DNA of 45,288 nucleotides from an uncultured Bacteroidales bacterium (GCA_905235135.1 CAJOKR010000033.1:1-45288), one strand, 5' to 3'; positions 1-8,049 are shown, numbered from the stretch's first letter. Numbers and translations: made by a program. Notes: generated by a model not told the origin, from the letters alone.

Positions 1-1
1 A

Positions 2-64
2 TGGCAGTTCACAACCGAAGATGCAAGAACCAAACTCGTGTCCCTGTATCCAATCGTGGAGTGA
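2..64 (+). pseudogene. C-terminal end of a RhuM-family protein (partial at window edge)
   Basis: Reading frame 2 opens at the window edge and encodes 20 residues beginning WQFTTEDARTKL and ending YPIVE before TGA at 62-64. This resembles the conserved C-terminus of virulence RhuM-family proteins, which are found next to mobile DNA, restriction loci and Fic/Doc-type genes. Only the last residues are visible, so the gene may be intact to the left. It is followed at once by a piece that resembles an earlier part of the same family in another frame, so at least one of the two is a remnant. The family assignment comes from remembered motifs and was not tested by a search. Confidence 0.5.
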
Positions 65-240
65 AGTTTAAATACAAGTCATTGGGACGCCACACTAGTT
101 CCATTTTGGAACAAGTTCAGAAAGAAGGAAAGCGTATAGTGCGGCGTTGTGTTGAATTCTACAATTTGGATGTCATCATCTCTGTCGGATTTCGCGTTAA
201 TACGCAAAAGGGAATTGAATTCCGTAAATGGGCAAATATA
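61..240 (+). pseudogene. Internal fragment of a RhuM-family protein (remnant)
   Basis: Frame 1 encodes a stretch ending VQKEGKRIVRRCVEF, then YNLDVIISVGFRV, then GIEFRKWAN. This is the characteristic central motif of RhuM/Fic-N-terminal-like proteins (YNLDVIISVGYRV...FRxWA). It breaks off after WAN, where the family normally continues with a short helix (KEYxxKG) and several hundred residues. It follows the C-terminal piece of a similar protein, so the order is reversed relative to one gene. That is expected after tandem duplication plus deletion. The open frame continues to 393 but is not protein-like beyond about 240. Confidence 0.5.
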
Positions 241-253
241 GAGGTTGGCTCAG

Positions 254-331
254 GCGTATATACGCGTCGGTCAATGCGTATATACGTCTTGGCTTATGCG
301 TATATACGTTTTGTCTCATGCCTATATAGGC
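254..331. repeat. Four 12-bp palindromes at exact 22-bp spacing
   Basis: GCGTATATACGC starts at 254, GCGTATATACG at 276 and 298, and GCCTATATAGGC at 320, so each starts exactly 22 bp after the one before. The 10-bp spacers differ. The fourth copy has G-to-C and C-to-G changes that preserve the palindrome. A 22-bp pitch is about two helical turns, so bound proteins would sit on one face of the DNA. It looks like an operator array or iteron set next to decayed mobile-element sequence. No replication gene is visible. Confidence 0.75.
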
Positions 332-355
332 GTTGGCTTGTAGGAATCCGCGACC

Positions 356-1002
356 TTACACCAACCCCAACAACTCTTCGGGTCTCGAAATGATGAACTT
401 CGCCCCGGCCTCCTGCAGCTCCTCCAACGGCCGGTAGCCCCAGAGTACACCCACGGGAGTAACCCCCGCACTGTGAGCGAGCTGCATGTCCGTGGCAGTA
501 TCGCCAACGTGCAGTGCTTCAGACTGTTGACAGCCGGTCTCCTTCAGAATGCGTACATGATTTGCGGATGCGGTTTCACGGGAATACCCTCGCGCTGCCC
601 GATCATCGAGTCGAAACGGATGCCGGGAAAGTATTTGGCCATCAGCGGGGCCACCGCGATATGTACTTTGTTCGTGGCTACGGCTATCTTCAACCCTCTG
701 TCTTTCAACTCTTTCAAAAGTTCTATCATACCAGGGTAAACCACGGTCTTATCCTCCATGTGAATTGTATAGTAGGCTATAAACTCCGCCTTACACCGCT
801 CAATCTGCTTCTCGTTCCGCTCCTCAGGCGGCAGAATCCGCTCGATGAGCTTGCGCATCCCGTCGCCCACGAAATAGCGGTAGGCATCCACGGGATGCGT
901 CGGAAAGCCGTGCTGCATAAGCATCCAGTTGGCCGAATCCGCCAGATCTTCCAACGAATTGATGAGGGTGCCATCGAGATCGAATACGATGAGTTTAGTC
1001 AT
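356..1002 (-). CDS. HAD-superfamily phosphatase, phosphoglycolate-phosphatase-like, with one frameshift
   Basis: HAD hydrolase with a cap domain, probably acting on a small phosphorylated metabolite. Motif I is DLDGT (residues 8-12, nucleophile D8, acid/base D10) and motif II is in VATNK. After KPHP the frame breaks near 565-567. The next frame continues with ANHVRILKETG, motif IV HVGDTATDMQLA, and ends SRPEELLGLV before TAA at 356-358. One missing base (CCGCA for expected CCGGCA) restores a protein of about 215 residues, normal for the family. The homology on both sides is intact, so sequence error is a good explanation. It lies 27 bp downstream of the lipoate ligase gene on the same strand. 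The start is ATG at 1002, preceded by an octanucleotide-periodic stretch. The exact substrate cannot be deduced. Confidence 0.8.
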
Positions 1003-1003
1003 A

Positions 1004-1046
1004 GGAAAAAGGGTTATACGATTACACGGTTAGAAGGTTAGAAGGT
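1004..1046 (-). repeat. Octanucleotide-periodic repeat before the HAD gene
   Basis: On the minus strand TAACC recurs every 8 bases: TAACCTTC, TAACCTTC, TAACCGTG, TAATCGTA, TAACC. The array covers the last codons and stop of the lipoate ligase gene and ends a few bases before the HAD start codon. It is similar in placement to the heptad arrays elsewhere in the window. Confidence 0.6.
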
Positions 1047-2025
1047 TAACGATTTCTTCGTTTGTCACGTTGTGGAAATAATCGTTGATATTGGTCTTCG
1101 CCAAAACTTCAGAGACAGCCGACTTATCCATTCGGATACCAATAAGCTGATCAGCAAGATCTTTCGGGTCTTTTTCCCCGAAGAAATCGCCAAAGAATTG
1201 CAGGTCGCGGATGATGCCTTTCTGGATGTCGGCAATCACCTGCACGGAACCGCCCTTGGTACGCATCTTCTTGTTCATCGAATACTCCGGCGATTTGCCG
1301 TAGTTCCACTCCCAGGTCTGGTATTTGTCCTTGACGAGTTTCCCAATAATGGCCTCTTCTGCGTCCGTAAGATTCTGCAATTCAGTCATTTGGTTCTGCC
1401 TCATGATGTAATCCATCAGATAGTCCTTAAACTCCACAACCGTCATGGGCTTTGGCAGGTGGTCGGAAATGTTCGTGACACGGCTGCGCACGGATTTCAC
1501 CGCCTTGTCGATGAATTTGTCAGGATCGACCTTCAGCGCAGCGGAAACATCGGCCATCTGCGACGAAAAGAGCAATGTGCCATGCTCCAACACGCGGTTC
1601 CCAAAGAAGGTCATCGCATTGCCGGAAATCTTCTGTCCATTGATGACCAGATCGTTACGCCCGGAAAATTCCGCCGGAACGCCCAACGACTGCAACGCAT
1701 CCACAATCGGCTGCAGATACCGCAGGAAGTCAATTTCCTTCTTTCCCGCTTCCACATTCTGGATGAAGGTGAAGTTGAGATTTCCAATATCATGGAAGAC
1801 CGCACCGCCGCCCGTCAACCGCCGAACCACGTTAACATGGTGACTGTCAACGTATTCTTGGTTGATTTCCGCCGCCGTATTCTGGTGCTTTCCCACCACG
1901 ATGGTGTTGTCATTCTGCCACAGCATGAAGATATTGTCGGTCGTCTGTTGCAGCAGATACTCCTCCGTCGCCAAGTTGTGGTACGGGGAGGTGTTATTGA
2001 GGGATATGTATCGTATGTTCTCCAT
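1030..2025 (-). CDS. lplA: Lipoate-protein ligase A
   Basis: Activates lipoate with ATP and attaches it to lysines of the E2 and H subunits of 2-oxoacid dehydrogenase and glycine cleavage complexes in the cytoplasm. The 331-residue protein starts MENIRYISL and carries the family signature RRLTGGGAVFHD, the GNLNFTF strand, and INGQKISGNA with the catalytic-site lysine. It has the usual C-terminal accessory domain. The reading frame is open back to 2220, but that extension overlaps the upstream gene and reads through a palindromic repeat, so the start is placed at ATG 2025. The radical SAM gene ends 35 bp upstream and the HAD gene follows, so the three are probably one operon. Confidence 0.93.
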   Translation of the reverse strand: MENIRYISLNNTSPYHNLATEEYLLQQTTDNIFMLWQNDNTIVVGKHQNTAAEINQEYVDSHHVNVVRRLTGGGAVFHDIGNLNFTFIQNVEAGKKEIDFLRYLQPIVDALQSLGVPAEFSGRNDLVINGQKISGNAMTFFGNRVLEHGTLLFSSQMADVSAALKVDPDKFIDKAVKSVRSRVTNISDHLPKPMTVVEFKDYLMDYIMRQNQMTELQNLTDAEEAIIGKLVKDKYQTWEWNYGKSPEYSMNKKMRTKGGSVQVIADIQKGIIRDLQFFGDFFGEKDPKDLADQLIGIRMDKSAVSEVLAKTNINDYFHNVTNEEIVNLLTF

Positions 2026-2036
2026 TGTTACGGAAT

Positions 2037-2064
2037 GTAGAGACGCAAAATTTTGCGTCTCTAC
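2037..2064. repeat. 28-bp palindromic element, copy 1
   Basis: Perfect palindrome GTAGAGACG + CAAAATTTTG + CGTCTCTAC. It lies between the radical SAM gene and lplA. On the minus strand its first bases form the TAG stop of the radical SAM gene (2061-2063). Confidence 0.95.
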
Positions 2065-2957
2065 CCACGTAAAGAAAGCCCCGCCATCAACGTGTCGGGC
2101 CGAAAATCCATAACTGAGCGCATCTCGCCGGCCATGCAGAAGCCGCACTGGTTGCAGACGCCCGCGCTCTTGCCCACACATTCGGGCAGGCGTGTGCCGT
2201 CGGGCAGGATGTAGTTGCACATCCAGCAGACCTTCTCGAACGACAAATCCTTCATCCGCTTCAATCCCGAAACGGAATTCATGATGGGCATCCGTTTCTT
2301 TTTCTGTTCTATCAACTTATCAATCAATTCGATACGTTTTCCCCAATCCAAAATCAGCGGATCCTCGTCTTTGAAAAAAGCTGGCGTATAGAAGTTGAAG
2401 GCGATGCTTTTGAAGGTAGGATGCTCCTTCACGAACTGCAAAGTGTCCATCACATTCACATAGTTATTGGCATCGATCACCATATTGGCACTCAACGCTT
2501 TATGGCCGCAACTATCGACGTTCTTCACTAATTTGTCGAAAGTGCCCTGCCCGCGCACGGCATCGTGATATTCCCCAACCCCATCCATGCTGACCCATAT
2601 CGAGTTGGCCTTCAGTCCAGCGAAGGGCTGCTGGGCGTTGGTGGTGACGGTAGTGGTGAAGAAACCGATTTCGTGCGCCAAATCAATGAGATCGTTGAGG
2701 CGCTTTTCGCCGTCGCGCCACAAAGTGGGTTCGCCGCCCTCGAAATCGACGAAACGGGAACCTAACTTATATGAATAGAGTAACTCCTCGCGGATTTGTC
2801 CAAAACTTTTGTCGGTCGGGTGCTCATGGTCATACACGCTGCAGTGCGAGCACGACAAGTTGCACCGATTGGTGATAAACAGCACCGTCTGCAACGGTTT
2901 GCGCCGTTTCAGGAACTTCGTCTGGAAATACCAGCAGCCTAAGTAAAATATCATCAT
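2061..2957 (-). CDS. Radical SAM protein with C-terminal cysteine cluster
   Basis: Radical SAM enzyme of 298 residues. The [4Fe-4S]-binding CxxxCxxC motif is C32-NLS-C36-SH-C39. FEGGEPTLW supplies the GGE-type SAM-binding strand. The C-terminal third holds CWMC, then PEC, VCNQC and FC cysteines, in the manner of SPASM-like domains that bind extra iron-sulfur clusters. The substrate is unknown. Position directly upstream of lplA could suggest a link with lipoyl metabolism or protein modification, but no lipoyl synthase hallmark is present. The TAG stop lies inside palindromic copy 1, so the last few residues may have been altered when that element arrived. A -7 box (2981-2988) lies just upstream of the start. 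Confidence 0.85.
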   Translation of the reverse strand: MMIFYLGCWYFQTKFLKRRKPLQTVLFITNRCNLSCSHCSVYDHEHPTDKSFGQIREELLYSYKLGSRFVDFEGGEPTLWRDGEKRLNDLIDLAHEIGFFTTTVTTNAQQPFAGLKANSIWVSMDGVGEYHDAVRGQGTFDKLVKNVDSCGHKALSANMVIDANNYVNVMDTLQFVKEHPTFKSIAFNFYTPAFFKDEDPLILDWGKRIELIDKLIEQKKKRMPIMNSVSGLKRMKDLSFEKVCWMCNYILPDGTRLPECVGKSAGVCNQCGFCMAGEMRSVMDFRPDTLMAGLSLRG

Positions 2958-2980
2958 TGCGGATGGGATTTTTCAGGCGG

Positions 2981-2988
2981 CAAAGATA
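2981..2988 (-). promoter_or_regulatory. -7 box (TATCTTTG) of the radical SAM operon
   Basis: On the minus strand TATCTTTG followed by C matches the Bacteroidota sigma-ABfr -7 consensus TAnnTTTG and lies 23 bp before the start codon. Confidence 0.7.
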
Positions 2989-3002
2989 CGATTTTTGCCG
3001 TT

Positions 3003-3031
3003 GTAGAGACGTGCCATTGGCACGTCTCTAC
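3003..3031. repeat. Palindromic element, copy 2 (29 bp, odd centre)
   Basis: GTAGAGACG and CGTCTCTAC arms around a TGCCATTGGCA core. The arms match fully with one unpaired central base. It lies in the divergent intergenic region between the radical SAM gene and the S9 peptidase gene. Confidence 0.9.
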
Positions 3032-3071
3032 AGAGAGAACATCAAATGTCGGAGCATATTCATTTATTGTG

Positions 3072-3079
3072 TACTTTTG
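3072..3079 (+). promoter_or_regulatory. -7 box (TACTTTTG) of the S9 peptidase gene
   Basis: TACTTTTG fits TAnnTTTG and would give a leader of roughly 40 bases before the ATG at 3123. Confidence 0.65.
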
Positions 3080-3122
3080 CGCGTTATTTGCAGAAACAAT
3101 AAAACGAAGAATAATAACAAAA

Positions 3123-5204
3123 ATGAAGAAAGTAGTTTTCTGTTTAACCCTGATTATGATAATGGTAAGTGGTTGTAAACAAGCGAAAAACGAGAAAACG
3201 GCGGCGGTGATTGACAAGGAGAACCGTGAGATGCCCGACTTTTCGAAGGGCGTGATGGATGAGAAAATCCTTTGGTATCTCGGACGTTTGGGCGATGTGC
3301 AGGTGTCTCCCGACGGACAAACGCTGCTCTACACGGTAACCTATTACGACTACCGTGTCAACAAAGGCAACACGGAGCTTTACACGATGCCGGCCACGGG
3401 TGGCGAACCCACGCGCATCACCGTGTCGGATGAAAACGAGATGCAGCCCGTGTGGCGTCCCGACGGAAAGAAAATCGCCTTCCTCCGCGCCAACGACATG
3501 GGCACGCAAATCTGGGAGGCCGACCCCGATGGCAAAAACGCCAAAGCCATCAGCAGTGTGGAGGGCGAAATCAACGGGTTCAGCTATGCACCTGATATGA
3601 AACATCTCTGCTTTTTCCAAAACGTGCGTCTTGAGCAGACCATCGAAGACCGCTACCCCGACCTGCCCGAGGCTGACGCCATGATCTACGACGACCTCAT
3701 GTACCGCCACTGGAACTACTGGGCCGACGGCACTTACAGTCATCTTATCGTGATTGACTACCCCTCCATGGACAACGCCGTGGATTTGCTGGAGAATCAG
3801 AAGTTCCACTGTCCGAACCCGCCGTTTGGTGGCATGGAGGAGGTGGCTTGGCTTCCCGATGGCAGCAAGCTCGTATATTGCTGTAAGAAGCTGGCAGGCA
3901 AGGAGTTCGCAGAGAGTACCAACACTGATATTTACCTCTACGACTTGAAGACAAAAATCACGCAGAACCTGACGGAATTCAACAAAGGTTACGACATGGA
4001 CCCGGTAATCTCCCCCGACGGCAAGAAGATGGTCTGGTGGAACATGAAAACCGACGGCTTTGAGTCGGAAAAACACAGTCTGATGATTTACGATTTCCAA
4101 AGCGGCACCGCGGAGGATTACAGCACGGATTTCGACCAGGATGCCACCGGCTTTTCCTGGAGCGAGAACAGCAAGTCCATCTATTTCATCAGTTGCAAGG
4201 AAGCCACCCACCAAGTCTATAAATTGGATGTGGAAAGCCGTATCATTGAGCAACTTACGGATGGCGATTACGACTACAACACCGTCCAGGCCGATGGCAA
4301 CCAGCTGATTGTCACGCGCACGACACACGCCTGTCCGTCAGAGATTTACGCTGTCAACTTGAAAGACAAATCGGTGAAGCAGCTGAGCTTCATCAACCAG
4401 GATATTTTGGATAAAATCACGCCGGCCACGACGGTGAAACGTTGGGTGAAAACCACCGACGGCAAGCAGATGCTCGTGTGGGTGATTCTGCCCCCGAACT
4501 TCGACTCCACGAAGAAATATCCGGCACTGCTCTATTGTCAGGGCGGCCCGCAATCGTCTGTGAGCCAGTTCTTCTCCTACCGTTGGAACTTCCAAATGAT
4601 GGCTGCTCACGACTACATCATTGTGGCACCGAACCGCAGAGGTGTGCCCGGCTTCGGCAGTGAATGGAACGACGAAATCAGCGGCGACTATGGTGGTCAG
4701 AACATGAAAGATTACCTCTCTGCTATCGATGATGTGGCGAAAGAGCCTTACGTGGATGAAAACCGATTGGGCTGTGTAGGAGCCAGTTACGGCGGCTTCA
4801 GCGTCTATTGGCTCGCCGGTCATCATCAGAAACGGTTCAAGGCCTTCATCGCGCACTGCGGCATGTTCAACCTCGAGAGCTGGTATGGCACCACCGAAGA
4901 GCTTTTCTTCGCTAATCACGACATCGAGGGCGCTTATTGGGAAAAACCGATGCCAAAGAGCTACAACATCTCGCCGCACAAGTTCGTGGGCAACTGGGAT
5001 ACCCCGATTTTAGTCATCCACGGTGGCAAAGACTTCCGCATTCCCTACACCGAAGGTATGCAAGCCTTCGATGCTGCCCAAATGCAGGGAATCCCGAGCC
5101 GCTTCCTCTTCTTCCCGGAGGAATGCCACTTTGTCACGAAACCGCAGAACGCGATGCTGTGGCAGCGGGAGTTCTTCCGGTGGCTGGACCAATGGCTGAA
5201 GTAG
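3123..5204 (+). CDS. S9-family prolyl-oligopeptidase-like serine peptidase, lipoprotein
   Basis: Predicted to cleave peptides (dipeptidyl- or acylaminoacyl-peptidase type) in the periplasm or at the membrane. The 693-residue protein begins with a lipoprotein signal MKKVVFCLTLIMIMVSGC (lipobox cysteine at 18). Residues of about 35-440 form WD/PD40-type beta-propeller repeats (SPDGQTLLY, RPDGKKIAF, SPDGKKMVW). The C-terminal alpha/beta-hydrolase domain has S555 in GASYGGFS, D637 in GGKDFRIPY and H669 in EECHF, a complete catalytic triad. The frame is open 18 codons further upstream, but the signal peptide and the promoter at 3072 favour ATG 3123. The next gene starts 27 bp downstream after a heptad repeat. 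Confidence 0.92.
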   Translation: MKKVVFCLTLIMIMVSGCKQAKNEKTAAVIDKENREMPDFSKGVMDEKILWYLGRLGDVQVSPDGQTLLYTVTYYDYRVNKGNTELYTMPATGGEPTRITVSDENEMQPVWRPDGKKIAFLRANDMGTQIWEADPDGKNAKAISSVEGEINGFSYAPDMKHLCFFQNVRLEQTIEDRYPDLPEADAMIYDDLMYRHWNYWADGTYSHLIVIDYPSMDNAVDLLENQKFHCPNPPFGGMEEVAWLPDGSKLVYCCKKLAGKEFAESTNTDIYLYDLKTKITQNLTEFNKGYDMDPVISPDGKKMVWWNMKTDGFESEKHSLMIYDFQSGTAEDYSTDFDQDATGFSWSENSKSIYFISCKEATHQVYKLDVESRIIEQLTDGDYDYNTVQADGNQLIVTRTTHACPSEIYAVNLKDKSVKQLSFINQDILDKITPATTVKRWVKTTDGKQMLVWVILPPNFDSTKKYPALLYCQGGPQSSVSQFFSYRWNFQMMAAHDYIIVAPNRRGVPGFGSEWNDEISGDYGGQNMKDYLSAIDDVAKEPYVDENRLGCVGASYGGFSVYWLAGHHQKRFKAFIAHCGMFNLESWYGTTEELFFANHDIEGAYWEKPMPKSYNISPHKFVGNWDTPILVIHGGKDFRIPYTEGMQAFDAAQMQGIPSRFLFFPEECHFVTKPQNAMLWQREFFRWLDQWLK

Positions 5205-5231
5205 AGTTTAGAGTTTAGAGTTCAGTTTAGA
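5205..5231 (+). repeat. Heptanucleotide repeat (AGTTTAG) directly before the permease gene
   Basis: AGTTTAG, AGTTTAG, AGTTCAG, then TTTAG fills the whole 27-bp gap between the S9 peptidase stop and the ATG at 5232. It is one of several heptad arrays placed immediately upstream of start codons in this window. Confidence 0.75.
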
Positions 5232-6365
5232 ATGTCAATATTCAACCGCATAAAGGATTTCAACGAACGCGTTCGGGAGAGGATCGGCTGGAAGATTTTG
5301 GACGGCTATCTGCTCCGGAAGATGCTGGGCACGGTCGTGTTCGCCATCTCGCTGCTGATGACCATCGTGGTGGTCTTCGACATGTCGGAGAACATCCAGC
5401 GGTTTCTGAACCACAATGTGCCGTGGAAAGAGGTGATCACGGGCTATTACCTCAACTTCATCCCCTATTTCATCAATCTGTTCATCCCGCTGTTCACGTT
5501 CATCAGCGTGATTTGGTTCACCTCGAAGCTCTCTTCGCGCAACGAAATTATCTCCATCTTCGACAACGGCATCAGCTTCAACCGGATGCTGGTGCCCTAC
5601 GTGACGGGCGCCGTCATCATCATGATCATTTCCTTGGTGATGGCCAACTTCATCGTGCCGAACACCAACCGTAAGCTCAACGACTTCAAGTACCAGTATT
5701 TCGGGAAACGCGCGGTCTCCTCGACCTACCTCCACATCAAAAACTCCAAGAACAGCTACATTTTCGTGGAACGGTGGGACAAGATGGATTCCATGGGCTA
5801 TAATTTCACATACGAGGAATTTGACAGCAGTGCCTTGCGGCTTAAGATTTCGGCACAAACCATTGATTATGATGAAGATAACAAGATTTGGCACCTGCAT
5901 CGCTATTTGAAGCGGGTGATTACGCCCGACAATGAGGAGCATATTTACAGAGGGGAGCAACTCGACACCACCTTCAACATCTCGCCACTGAACCTGTATC
6001 AAGACATTTCAGTCAGCGAAACGATGTCGTATCGGGAGCTGCGACAGTTCATCAAGGAGGAAAAGCTGCGTGGTTCATCGCTGTTGTCCAGCTACCAGAT
6101 TGAGCAGCACAAGCGATTGGCCAACCCCGTAGGCATCCTGATAATGACGCTGTTAGGGGTAAGTGTATCCTGCCGAAAGAGCACCCGAGGTGTCGGTGTG
6201 CATGTTTTCATCGGCATGGGGCTGGCGTTCTCGTTCATCTTCCTGCAGCAGATTTCCACGGTGTTCTCGGTCTCCGGCGGCCTCCCGCCCGTGCTCGGCA
6301 CCTGGATCCCAAACATCATCTTTGCCATAATCACAATCATCCTTCTGAAAATGACCCCTAAATAG
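5232..6365 (+). CDS. LptF/LptG-family (YjgP/YjgQ) permease
   Basis: Inner-membrane component of the LPS export ABC transporter that extracts lipopolysaccharide and passes it to the periplasmic Lpt bridge. The 377 residues show the family layout. There are three N-terminal membrane helices (about 30-55, 75-100, 120-145, with KMLGTVVFAISLLMT and YFINLFIPLFTFISVIWF). A polar periplasmic domain spans about 150-290. Three C-terminal helices follow, starting at PVGILIMTLLGVSVS. The motif SSRNEIISI following helix 2 is typical. Whether it is the LptF or LptG paralogue cannot be told. It is preceded by a heptad repeat and followed by a hairpin-rich gap. Confidence 0.9.
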   Translation: MSIFNRIKDFNERVRERIGWKILDGYLLRKMLGTVVFAISLLMTIVVVFDMSENIQRFLNHNVPWKEVITGYYLNFIPYFINLFIPLFTFISVIWFTSKLSSRNEIISIFDNGISFNRMLVPYVTGAVIIMIISLVMANFIVPNTNRKLNDFKYQYFGKRAVSSTYLHIKNSKNSYIFVERWDKMDSMGYNFTYEEFDSSALRLKISAQTIDYDEDNKIWHLHRYLKRVITPDNEEHIYRGEQLDTTFNISPLNLYQDISVSETMSYRELRQFIKEEKLRGSSLLSSYQIEQHKRLANPVGILIMTLLGVSVSCRKSTRGVGVHVFIGMGLAFSFIFLQQISTVFSVSGGLPPVLGTWIPNIIFAIITIILLKMTPK

Positions 6366-6386
6366 TTAGAAGTTATTCCTTGAGCA

Positions 6387-6449
6387 GCCTCGAAGAGGCA
6401 AAACGCACGAAGTGCAATTAACCCCACACAAGCAAAGCGCAGTGTGGGG
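6387..6449. other. Cluster of three short hairpins between the permease gene and folB
   Basis: Three perfect inverted repeats follow one another: GCCTC-GAA-GAGGC (6387-6399), GCAC-GAA-GTGC (6405-6415), and CCCCACAC (6422-6429) with GTGTGGGG (6442-6449). Two share a C-GAA-G triloop. No T-tract follows, so this is not a classical terminator. It may be a structured 5' leader of folB-aroB or a processed intergenic RNA. No known RNA family was recognised. Confidence 0.5.
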
Positions 6450-6474
6450 CCGCCAAACAAAAACAAAAAACAAT

Positions 6475-6829
6475 ATGAAACAAACAACGATATTTTTGAA
6501 CGGAATGAAATTTTATGCGTATCACGGATGCTTCGAGGAGGAGCAGAATCGGTACGCATTTTGTTGTAGATGCAACCCTCACGTATGATGCGGAGGCGGC
6601 CGTGGCGGACGATGATGTGGAAAAATCCGTGAATTACCTGCTGGTTTACAGAACGATACAGCGGGTGATGGATAAACCGCAGCACCTTATCGAGACCGTG
6701 GCCGACCATATCGTCCGCGAGATCAAACGGGAATTCCCGCAGGTACAGAAGGTCACCGTGAAACTGTGCAAGCTAAATCCGCCATTGGACGGCAAAACCG
6801 AATATGTGGCGGTGCAAATGGAAGGATAA
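6475..6829 (+). CDS. folB: Dihydroneopterin aldolase, with one frameshift
   Basis: Converts 7,8-dihydroneopterin to 6-hydroxymethyl-dihydropterin and glycolaldehyde in folate synthesis. From ATG 6475 the first frame encodes MKQTTIFLNGMKFYAYHGCFEEEQ, given here as two parts: MKQTTIFLNG and MKFYAYHGCFEEEQ, with the family YHG motif. The following frame continues with IGTHFVVDATLTYD, NYLLVYRTIQ, HLIETVADHI and VTVKLCKLNPPL, all conserved FolB segments. The shift lies at about 6537-6548; one extra A in CAGAATCGG would explain it. Corrected length is about 117 residues, normal for FolB. The stop TAA overlaps the aroB start (TAATG), so the two are translationally coupled. Sequence error is likely because both halves are fully conserved. 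Confidence 0.82.
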
Positions 6830-7857
6830 TGGGCAAAAGCGAGACCATAGAGCGACTCATCGGGCATTTTCATCGGGAAAACATCCGCAATGTGGTGATT
6901 CTCACCGATAAGAATGTCGATCGGTGCCACGGCAACTACTTCGATGCACTGTCGGAGCATGTTGAGGTGGATAAGCTGGTGCTGCGTCCGGGCGAGAAGA
7001 GCAAAACCATCCAGACAGTAGCGCAAATATGGGATTATTTTGCTGACAAACAATACGATAAGGATGTCTTTCTGTTGAACTTCGGCGGCGGAATGGTGTG
7101 CGACTTAGGAGGTTTTGTAGCCTCCACCTACAAGCGCGGCATCCGTTTCGCCAACTGCCCAACTACCCTGCTCGCCATGATCGACGCAGCAATTGGAGGC
7201 AAAACCGGGGTGAATCTGCCGAGTATGAAAAACGGAGCTGGAACCATCTATTTTCCTGACATTCAGCTTCCTGTGGATTTATCTTTATTAGACACCCTCC
7301 ACATCAACGACTTTTTCAGCGGTTTGGGCGAATTGATGAAATATGCCCTCATCGCTTCTGCAGACCTATTCCATTCGCTGCGGAAGAGAAAAAAATTCCC
7401 ATCGTTGACAATGGAGGATGTGAACTTCTGCATTGATTTCAAGACGAAGATTGTCCAGGAAGACCCTTACGACAAAGGCATCCGGCACATCCTCAATTTC
7501 GGGCACACCTTCGGCCATGCGCTTGAAAGCTACGCCGCGAAGAACGGCAAACCGATTGCCCATGGCATTGCCGTGGCACAGGGACTGTACTACGAAAGCC
7601 TCCTTTCGATGCAATTCGGGCTGCTGCCGCAGGAGGAATGGCAGCTGATTGCGGATTTCCTGCCAAAATACTTTCCAATTCCCGAAATCACCCCCGAATT
7701 TCTCGAAAACCTACTCCCTTATATGCAAAACGACAAAAAAAACCACGACGGGAAATTGAATTTTACGCTGATTGACCATATTGGTCACGCTACACCTGAT
7801 CATTCTGTTTCTGCTACCATTATTCCCAGAGCTACGCTTCGCTCCACCATGGACTAA
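6829..7857 (+). CDS. aroB: 3-dehydroquinate synthase
   Basis: Second step of the shikimate pathway, converting DAHP to 3-dehydroquinate with NAD and a metal ion. The 342 residues contain RPGEKSKT, the nucleotide-binding GGGMVCDLGGFVAST, PTTLLAMIDAAIGGKTGVN, GELMKYAL with a metal-binding glutamate, and NFGHTFGHALE with metal-binding histidines. It is slightly shorter than the enterobacterial enzyme. The start is the ATG at 6829, which shares its first base with the folB stop. The longer frame from 6766 lies inside folB and is rejected. The C-terminus is followed by a long heptad repeat leading to the next gene. Confidence 0.95.
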   Translation: MGKSETIERLIGHFHRENIRNVVILTDKNVDRCHGNYFDALSEHVEVDKLVLRPGEKSKTIQTVAQIWDYFADKQYDKDVFLLNFGGGMVCDLGGFVASTYKRGIRFANCPTTLLAMIDAAIGGKTGVNLPSMKNGAGTIYFPDIQLPVDLSLLDTLHINDFFSGLGELMKYALIASADLFHSLRKRKKFPSLTMEDVNFCIDFKTKIVQEDPYDKGIRHILNFGHTFGHALESYAAKNGKPIAHGIAVAQGLYYESLLSMQFGLLPQEEWQLIADFLPKYFPIPEITPEFLENLLPYMQNDKKNHDGKLNFTLIDHIGHATPDHSVSATIIPRATLRSTMD

Positions 7858-7889
7858 CACATTTCGGACCTTCGACTTTTTGGAAAAAT

Positions 7890-8049
7890 CCTTAACCTCA
7901 TAACTCTGTAACCCCTCAACCATAAACCTTAAACCCTCAACCTTAAACCCTCAACCTTAAACCCTCAACCTTAAACCCTCAACCTTAAACCCTCAACCTT
8001 AAACCCTCAACCTTAAACCCTCTTAAACCCTCAACCTTAAACCTTAAAC
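7890..8049 (+). repeat. Heptad/14-bp tandem repeat (CCTCAACCTTAAAC) upstream of amn
   Basis: Seven full units of CCTCAACCTTAAAC lie between 7935 and 8042, interrupted once by a 10-bp truncated unit (8019-8028). They are flanked by half units CTTAAAC (8043-8049) and degenerate heptads running back to about 7890. The array ends 11 bp before the ATG at 8061. The reverse complement of the same unit occurs at 33466-33591, before a gene on the other strand, so orientation relative to the downstream gene is the same. Confidence 0.95.

Noticed and set aside
1-393. 130-residue open frame on the plus strand
   Set aside because: Only residues about 21-80 look like protein (RhuM-like). The rest crosses the 22-bp palindrome array and the end of the HAD gene. 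It is treated as a remnant.
2026-2220. N-terminal extension of lplA (65 residues)
   Set aside because: It overlaps the radical SAM gene and reads the palindromic element. The conserved LplA start is at 2025.
3144-4328. 394-residue antisense frame under the S9 peptidase gene
   Set aside because: It is a shadow frame caused by GC-biased codon use. The plus-strand gene has a full domain structure and catalytic triad.
5201-5209. GTAGAG at the S9 peptidase stop as another palindromic element
   Set aside because: Only six bases match, and the sequence continues as AGTTTAG heptads without a right arm.
7890-8049. CRISPR array
   Set aside because: The repeats are contiguous with no unique spacers, and no cas genes are present.
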